From NCBI RefSeq assembly GCF_027887165.1, contig NC_077228.1:213207635-213271634 (forward strand): 64,000 bases of DNA, read 5' to 3'. Positions 48,901 to 57,900 of the stretch are shown here, in pieces. The notes beneath the pieces were generated by a model that ran no database searches, was not told where the DNA came from, and saw only the letters and a program-made list of their open reading frames with translations. The stretch comes from Monodelphis domestica. Taxonomy: Eukaryota > Chordata > Mammalia > Didelphimorphia > Didelphidae. A program made the translations under genes and the position numbers. Within the stretch, counting starts at the first letter, position 1. Every line of letters begins with the position of its first letter.

Positions 48901-51900
48901 CACTAATGGAGAAGTCCATTACGTTCGATTGTACCACAGTGTATCAGTCTCTGTGTACAATGTTCTCCTGGTTCTGCTCCTCTCCCTCTGCATCACTTCC
49001 TGGAGGTTGTTCCAGTCTCCATGGAACTCCTCCACTTTATTATTCCTTTTAGCACAATAGTATTCCATCACCAACATATACCACAATTTGCTCAGCCATT
49101 CCCCAATTGATGGGCATCCCCTCGTTTTCCAGTTTTGGGCCACCACAAAGAGCACAGCTATGAATATTTTTGTACAAGTCTTTTTGTCCATTATCTCTTT
49201 GGGGTACAGACCCAGCAGTGCTATGGCTGGATCAAAGGGTAGACATTCTTTTGTCGCCCTTTGGGCATAGTTCCTAATTGCCCGAAATGGATGTTTTTTA
49301 ACACCTACTTCAGGGGGGATTGTATTTTAATTTAAAATCCAGGAATTTTGATTTTTTGTTTGAGATTGTATTTTTACATAAAATCCAAGATTTTGATTTT
49401 TGTTCCAGAAAAGATCTTCAAGGAAGAAGCTTGTTAACTCCTAAATCCAGAGAATGAATTGTTGCAGAAAGATGCAGAAAACCTACACTTCAAGAAGATC
49501 AAGAATGAACTTTGGATATGGTTGATTGAACTGAACTTTGATTGAACATCTATTGTAAATTTATGTCAAAATTTGGCTTTCTGTCAATGCGCCTAGCAAA
49601 CATTGGTTTTGCTTTCTTTCTTTTCTATTCCTCCCTCACTACTCTAATTTCCTCTTAGAAAATTGAATATTGTATATATCTATAGTTAGAAGCACATTTA
49701 AGACTACAAGATGATTATGTTAATTGATCAATGGGGAGACTAGTCTCCCAATGATCATCAGGGGTGATTGTGAACCTTAAAAATTCTCAGACTCTACTTC
49801 ATAAGGTTTGGTTAAGACCATTCCCCATTTTAAACAATGAAGGAACTTAGATCAGGAATGTGAGGCCTCTACTCCACCCCTACTTAAGCCTGCTTTAGGG
49901 GAAGAAACTCCTTGCTGAACAATGAAAAATACTTAAACCCATACTTATAAGGCAAAAGCTCTTAAGCTGTGCCTATTTTTAGATCTGATACAAAAGGGTG
50001 CTAAGTACCTATAAAGGTCAGGCAACTTGTGAATTTACAAGGAGCAAAGAGGTGAGAACTTATTCAGAGGTATTTTTTTCAGGTGTGAACTTAGTCAAAA
50101 GTTTAAAGTCTACTCAGATATGAATTAAGAATGGTCTGTCCTTTGGAAAAACATCTACTGTGATTGGTAGATGTGAGAACTTAGGGGAGGTGACATAGGA
50201 GAAAATTCCCTTTAAAAGGAGAGGAAAAACTGAGAGCAAAGGACTCTCTCGCTGGAGCTCCCTCTGAGGAGACTCTGTCCCTCTGGACTCTATCTCTCAG
50301 GGCTCTCGCTGGAACTCCCTCTGAGGAGGCTCTGTCTCTCTTGGATCTCTCTCGGGAGAGTCAGCTAGGAAAGCTGAATTAGAAGAGGCAACTGGTGTCT
50401 CTTTGAACACTAGAATCCTTGCTTGGACAAATCTTATGGTGAGTGGATAAAGGACTGACTGATCTTTCTCTTAGAGCTTGGGCCTGGGTTGGCCAGGGCT
50501 GGCCAGGGCCAGCCTGGGCCAGCCTATCCTTTTCTCATTATTTCCTTTTTCTCTCTCTCTCCCTTTCATTTAATTCCTCATTTGTATTAATTAAAATCTC
50601 TATAAAACCCAGTTGACTTGGGTATATTTAATAATTGGGAATTTTTCCCTGGCAACCACCTTATATTTGATTTTAAAACAAGACACTGTCTTGAAACCAT
50701 GTTTTTTGCGGTCACAATTTAAGGCAACCACTCTATTATCTGCCACAATTTATGTCTTCCATTATTTTAATCTCTACAGGTCACACAGCTAGGAAATGTC
50801 TGAAGCCATATTTGAACCTAAGACCTCCTGTCTCTAGGCCTGGCTTTCAATCCACAGAACCACCCAGCTGCCCCTGATGATACATATTTTTAACGAGGGT
50901 ATTGTTTTTCTTTTGTTCTCAGTTTGGGTTAGTGGGTGGAATAGGCAGGAGAAAATGCAGATCTTTGCTGACTGAAAAGAATACAATTTAACTTTTAAAA
51001 ATTTAACTATTTGATTCAAGCATTCTAGCAAGACACAAGTTGCACTTAGTACCTATGATGGCAGATGGATCATTAGGGTCTACTTACTCTCTTTTCTCTG
51101 TACTAGCTGCTTCACCACTCTGAAGGTCTGTGTCAGTGTTTCCTCTACCAATACTGATGACAGTCCCTGTGCGACTTAACAGATGGTCTCTGAGAGATGC
51201 TATGGATGAAATTCATTATCTTCCAGCTGCCTGGTGATGAGCCTCTCCTTTGTGAATTAATTGTCAGGTGTCCTAGTCTTTAAGAATTCAGGAGTCACTT
51301 CCATGCCATAAGGATATATTATATTAACACTTTATGTCTTCATCCCTCATATTTAATCAGTTGCCAGATCTTGCTGTTTTTCATTTCTGAAACTTGTCAT
51401 ATTCAGATTCTATCTTTCTATTCTCAGTTATCACCTAGAGCAGTAATGGGCAACCTTTTGAGCTTGGTGTGTCAAAATTTGCCAAAAAAACGAGCATAAA
51501 GTGGGTGGTGTGTCACTTTGAGAAAACCATAATTTTGTGATATTTATAGTTTAAATAACAAAAATGTATAATTGTATTTAATAAACCAAAACCTAATTAT
51601 TTAACTTAACTGCTTAGTGACTTCTTTGTTCATCTGACAGTTGGTTTCTTTTGTTGGTCTTGATATTATTTAACTTGTGTGGGGTGCCATGAACTAAGAT
51701 AAGTGAGGGGGAGGGGAAGTTTAACTAAGTTGCCTATTAGTGACTTTTTTGTTGCTGAATTTCACTGGCTAACTTCAATTGAAGGTTGATATTTTGTACA
51801 CATCAATGTGAATGTACTCAAAGAATAAGATCTCACAAAAATACATAGAGGGTAAAATTGTGAGTAAAGGGGGCAGCTGGGTAGCTCAGTGGATTGAGAG

Positions 51901-54900
51901 CCAGCCCTAGAGACAGGAGGTTCTAGGTTTCAATCTGGCCTCAGACACTTCCCAGCTGTGTGACCCTGGGCAAGTCACTTGACCCCCATTGCCTAGCCCT
52001 TATCATTCTTCTGCCTTGGAGCCAATACACAGTATTGACTCCAAGACAGAAGGTATGGGTTTAAAAAAAAATTGTGAGTAAAGCCACTGCTATATTTTTC
52101 AGGGTGCTAAAAGTATCTGGTAATCAGTTCTAGGCACTTCTCCCTGCCCAGTCTTTGGCAGTCTGGGTACCACCCCACCCCAGCTGCTGTGAGAGCAACA
52201 GCTGCTGCCTGCATGTGCTCCTCTTCCCCGCCCCCGTGGGGGCCCCATGCATACCAGCTGCCTGGCATGTGCCACCTGCTGCCTGTCCCCTGCCCCTGAG
52301 GCCAGCATGAGGAACAGCGCCCCCCACCAGGCCATGGCTGTGGCCATGTCTGCACAGCTCCTGGGCCCTGAGGTGCTGAGCCTGCATGCGCCATCAAAAA
52401 TGGCTACATATGTCAGTGTTGACATGTGTGTCATAGGTTTGCCATCATGGACCTAGAGGTCTTGTTTGATACCTTAGTGATTACAGCAATGAACTAGAGT
52501 CAAGAAGACCTGAGTTCAAATCTGACCTTAGATACTTGCTAGCTATTTGACCCTGGACAAGATACTTCACCTCTGTAAATGGGGTTATATAGGTTATTAT
52601 AACACCTATCTCAAGGTTGTTGTGAGGATCAAATGAGATAATACTTATAAAGTGCTTTGAAAACCAAGATAGCTTTCACTATTACTATTAATGGGCAGTT
52701 AGGTGGCACAACAGATAGAGTAACAGGCCTGGGAGTCAGGAAGACTCATCTTTCTGAGTTAAACTCCAGCCCCAGATGTTTCTGAACTGTGTGACCCTGG
52801 GCAAGTCATTTAACCCTGGTTGCCTCAGTTTCCTCATCTGTAAAAATGAGCTGGACAAGGAAATGGCAAACCATTCCAATATCTTTTGCCAAGAAAACCC
52901 CAAATGGGGTCATGAAGAGTGACATAACTGAACAACAACAAATTCAGGTCCTCATCATCTTTCACTTCAATTATTAAAAAACTCTCCCAATTGTTCTGTC
53001 TTGGTTCTCCCCTCATTTTAGTCTATCCTCCACACTGCTGCCAAAGTGATTTTCCTCAAGTATAGATTTGATCATGTCACTTTCCTACTGAGTAAACAAC
53101 AAGAGTCCCTGCCCCCTTCCCGCCCCCCTCCCCCTCTAAAATAACATATAAATATCTGTTTCACTCTTTTTTTTTTTAAACCCTTACCTTCCATCTTGGA
53201 GTCAATACTATGTATTGGCTCCAAGGCAGAAGAGTGGTAAGGGCTAGGCAATGGGGGTCAAGTGACTTGCCCAGGGTCACACAGCTGGGAAGTATCTGAG
53301 GCCAGATTTGAACCTAGGACCTCCTGTCTCTAGGTCTGGCTCTCAATCCACTGAGCTACCCAGCTGCCCCCTTATTTCACTCTTAAAACACCTTTACAAC
53401 TTTGCCAAATCCTTTCTGCCTGACTGGATGCTCCTCCTCCTGGTCTTCTTCCCTTTCCTCACAAATAGCATTCCCAACTTTATGCCTCTGCATGTTCCCC
53501 CAGGCATGGAATGTCCTCTCTCCCCATCTCCACCTCCTGGAATCTTTTTTTTCCTTCAAGAGGCTGCTCAAATACCACCTCCTAAATGAAGCTTCTACTC
53601 CTCATTCCTCTCAAAAGCCTGTGCCCTCCTTCTCAAATTGGTTTGTATTTAACTATTTTCTATTTCTTCTCTTTCATCTTGTAGATTCCATTAGAAAGGA
53701 AGCTCTATGTGATGGGGAATTATTTCATTTATTGTATTTTTATCCCCAAAACATTGCACATAGTGCCTATATAATAAATACTTGCTGATGGGCAGCATGC
53801 TGGAATCACATGCTAGATGCCCAGGCTATGGTATATGTTTTGTTTTTACTATTGTAAACTCTGTTAATATGGGGGTAGGGGGTAGGGTTTAAACCTTTCA
53901 TTACAAATACTCATGATTTGTGCAAGGCAGCTATGTAGCATAGCAGATAAAATGCCAGGTAGGAAGACATAGGTTCAGGTCTGGCTTCAGACACTTCTTA
54001 GCTGTGTGACCCTGGGCAAGTCACTTAACCCCAACTGCCTAGCCTTTTCAGCTCTTCTGCTTTAGAATTGATACTAATACAGAAAGCAAGGATTATTTTT
54101 AAAATAATAAATACAAATACTCATGCTCAGAAAGCTCATTAGGAAATAGGTGTATGACTGTGGGTAAGTCATCTTTTCTGAGCCTCAGTTAAAAAAGGGT
54201 AATAAACCCCTTTGTATCCCACATTTGTACCTCACCACTTTAAATTAGAGCTCACTCGTCCCATGGACCTAGGCATATTTTGGGGAGAGAATATCCTCAG
54301 GTTTCTGAGGGAAATGATTTGTACCAAATGCTCCTACTCTATCTTCTCAGTAAATACTTTTGCTAAAAGCTAAAAAAAAACAAAATGGGGGGGGGTAATA
54401 ATAGGGTTGTTAGGAGGAAAGCATTTAAGTGCTTTGAAAATGTTAAAGTGCTACCTAAATGCAAATTATTATTAAGTAACATATATTTATATGACACATT
54501 GACTTGAACAGTAATTTTACTTTTTCAAAGTTTTTAAAATCTTTTTTTGGTCTAGATCTGTAATTCCTTCCTTCCTTCCTTCCTTCCTTCCTTCCTTCCT
54601 TCCTTCCTCCCTCCCTCCCTCCCTCCCTCCCTCCCTCCCTCCCTCCCTCCCTCCCTCCTTCCTTCCTTCCTTCCTTCCTTCCTTCCTTCCTTCCTTCCTT
54701 CCTTCCTTCCTTCCTTTTATTACTTATCATATCCCTTCCCTCTTCTCTCCCTGGATAGCCATTTCTTGAAACAAAGAATAAAAAAGGAACAAAGGAAATA
54801 AAATAGTTTAGTAAAATTAACAGATATACTATAATTTCATCATTTCCCTTGGGTGGAAAACCCCTCCACAGATGCAGGTCAGTAATCCTCTGTAATCAAT

Positions 54901-57900
54901 AATCTCTGAGAGATGTCAGAGATAATGATAATTTAAGTTACTTATCCAGGATCATACAGCTATATGTCAAAAGTGTCAAAAGCAGGACTTGAACTTGGGC
55001 TTTTGGGGCTTTTTTTTTACTTCCATGCCATGAAGTCCCTTGTTTTATTTTATTTTATTTTCACACTATCTTTCTAAGATAGGCAGCAAGGTGGTGCAAC
55101 AGATAGAACACTGGGCTTGAAGTCAGAAAGGCTCATTTTCTAAAGTTCAAATGTAGCCTCAGACATTTCCTAGTTATAACCTGGGCAAGTCACTTAACCG
55201 TGTTTGCCTCAGTTTCCTCATCTATAAAATGAACTGAAGAAAGAAATGGCAAATCTCTCCAGTCTCTTTGCCAAGAAAACCCCAAATGGGGTCACAAAGA
55301 ATTAAATACAACTGAAAAACAAATGAATAAAAACATCTTTCTAAGATAAGCAGAGCAAGTGTTATTATGCCCATGTGTCATAGGTAAGGAAACTGAAAGC
55401 AATGGATGTCATCCTGCATAGGTTGCATAGAGAGATAATGCATGGCCACCATAAGTAAAATGGTGTCTTAACACCACAATCAAATTATTCAAGCTTAACA
55501 GCTTGGGCAAAGAAGAATTCAAAGCTCTTCCAAAGCAAGGGTGGATGGGGGCAAGGGCATAGTGGGAAATACAAGTGAAGTTAGTTATTCTACTACCCAA
55601 TTCCAAAGACACTTTACCGATTGCAAATTCCACTAATGTATCGCTGTCTTCACTCAGTACATCAAGGAATAAGTCCAAAACCTGTAGCTCCCGGAGATAC
55701 TGGTAGTTGTTGGGGTCATATGCAAAGTTTGCTAGATTGGCCAGGACCTGCTCCTTGGCTTCTGTAATGGAAACAAACATTATTAGGCTTCAGAGTAGAT
55801 TATGGACATGGTCCCTTGAGAGAGAAGAGAGGGAAGAGTCAGTGACTTTTTCTCTTCATTCCAGGAAGGGAAATATCAAAGTTACTTAAGAGTCAAAATT
55901 GGCTAAAAAAAGTTTTAACTAGGTTCTTAGGGTTGGGGTTCATAAACACTCAAATGTTCAAAAGAACAAGGCTGAAAATCTCAGCCAATATGGAGAGTGA
56001 GAAGACCTGTGCAGCAACTTATATACACAGGTGGGCAATGTTTGCATTTCTGACACAGTTGTGGAATTATTATCTGAATATCAAGTGTAGGCTGATCTAG
56101 AAAAGAAGGTGATAGAACTAGAAGAACACTGCTCTAGATTTGAGGTTGTGAGGGAGAAGGAATGGTTCCTAAGGGAAAGAGAAGTCACCAATGGTCAAAA
56201 AAAGGATATGGCATTCTTCCGGGACATCCTTGTAAGGATGATGGATGATGGAAGAGTGTTATATAGGAAAAAAGAGTTGTACCATTAGGATTATAAAAGA
56301 TTTCGAGCTCTTCCTGAAGTGAGAGTAAGATGCTGAGGAAAAAGAAGCTAATTGCCCTCCAAAAGAGAAAAGGCAAAGCTCAAGTAGATTATGTTACCAA
56401 GGACAGGGAAAGAAGTGAAGGCAGTCATAATAACTGGTGATTTCCTACTCACTATAAATGAGATTGGCTAATTTTTGACCTAAAAACAACAGAGAGGTGT
56501 GTTATCTTCGGGAAGCATGAATGCATGAGACCTTCCCATGACTTATCAAAATGGATAACAATTCCTATAGGTAAAAATCCACGTTGAAAGGACCCTAAAA
56601 GGAACTCCTCTCTTTTTGCTAAAGGCAAAGCAGCTAATAAATTTTTTAACTTGCTTTCATGAATTCCATCCTTCAAAAGGTAGAGAAGGAATCAATTAAG
56701 AGAAATTCTTTTTTGGATCTGAATCTCACTAAAGGAGAGAACCTGGTTGTTAATATGGAAATGATGGGAACCCTGGAGGGAAGTAAACACTCCATCCTAA
56801 AGTTTCTAACAGAGAAGAAATCTAGGCATTGTCTGACACATGCCCTAAATTTGAAGGAGATTTCAAAGGGCTCCAAGAAAAGAGAAATAGGATCCCTTGG
56901 AACAAAATGCTCTGAAGGAAAGAAGCTTAGGAAGAAAAGGAGGAGATGTTCAAGGAAATTCTGAAGATTCAAAAGGAAACAACTAATCAGAAAGAAAAAT
57001 GGGATTTGCCTCAAGGAAAAGGCTGGGTAGAGACCTGCTCCTTATTTATCTGTAAACAAAAACTCTGTTAGGTAAAGACATCAGCAAACTCTAGCTATTG
57101 GACTCCAAAGCAAAGAGGCTAGGGAAAATTTGTGTGGGCATCTCAAAAGGTGAGAACTAGTTTTCCAGTGATCAAATAATGAGTAAGGAATGATCTAAGT
57201 CTCAAAATATCCGCCAATGGGGACTGACAGAGGAGGTCCTAAGGCCAAGCTGTCAGACCAGTCAAAAAAAGGACATGACTGCCTTTATAAACAAGAGAAA
57301 GAACTCACTCTCTTCTTCCTTAGGAGGCCAGTGAGCCATTCTTTGTTAGCAGACTCATATATCTGTTAATAAACTATGTTATTCCCAGATAAATGGACTT
57401 ACATTCTTTATTTGTTAAAAATCTAAACACTACTGTCTGAAGAGACTGATGTGCATACACAAGGAACTCACCAATCAACTTAGATTTAAGGCTAAATTTA
57501 CAAGAGATGGATACAATGACAAGTAATGGAGAATTCATATAGCATAGTTCTGTGAAAAGAAGATCAAACAACCTCCCTATTTAACCAATGAGGAAATTGA
57601 GTTCAAGAGATATTAAGAAATTTGCCCATGTACACATAGCTCATATGTGGCAGTCAGGGTTTGAATTCTTCCTACTGTTTTAAAATTCTAAGCATTTTCA
57701 TCAACATCTTTAAGAGCTGTCTTTCCTTATCTTTTTTCTTTAATTATTTTTATTACACATTGTTTTTACTGTTAACAAAAAAAGAACAAAAAACCATTAG
57801 GAATGCTAAAGCTCAGAAAGAGCTGATCCTTTCTAGGACATTTCATTCATTCATTCATTTTTTTTTTAAACCCTTACCCTCTGTCTTAGAATCAATACTG

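Larger units (their letters stand above)
47516..50778 (+). mobile_element. Gammaretrovirus-like ERV fossil: 3' end of pol, decayed interior, 3' LTR
   Basis: At about 47580-47860 a frame resembles the C-terminal end of a gammaretroviral integrase: [11 protein letters not shown], then [10 protein letters not shown] (the W-x-GPF motif). The following kilobase is not recognisable as env. A 3' LTR follows at about 49765-50778. The element is incomplete and broken in many places, and lies in ARMC7 intron 2. An antisense L1 (48568-49287) is nested inside it, so it is older than that L1. Age can only be called intermediate. Confidence 0.75.

Noticed and set aside
48719-49191. Open frames on both strands around 48.7-49.2 kb
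   Set aside because: They are the antisense L1 3' UTR, matched by a sense copy at 36.9-37.4 kb.
52099-52456. Several open frames in the GC-rich interior of the hAT element
   Set aside because: Frames on both strands with no transposase motif; they arise from lack of A/T rather than coding constraint.
54455-54730. Minus-strand frame rich in G, R, E and K
   Set aside because: Pure translation of a tetranucleotide microsatellite.
56659-57014. Lys-rich plus-strand frame and its minus-strand shadow
   Set aside because: Matches the CR1-type LINE endonuclease end, not a host gene.
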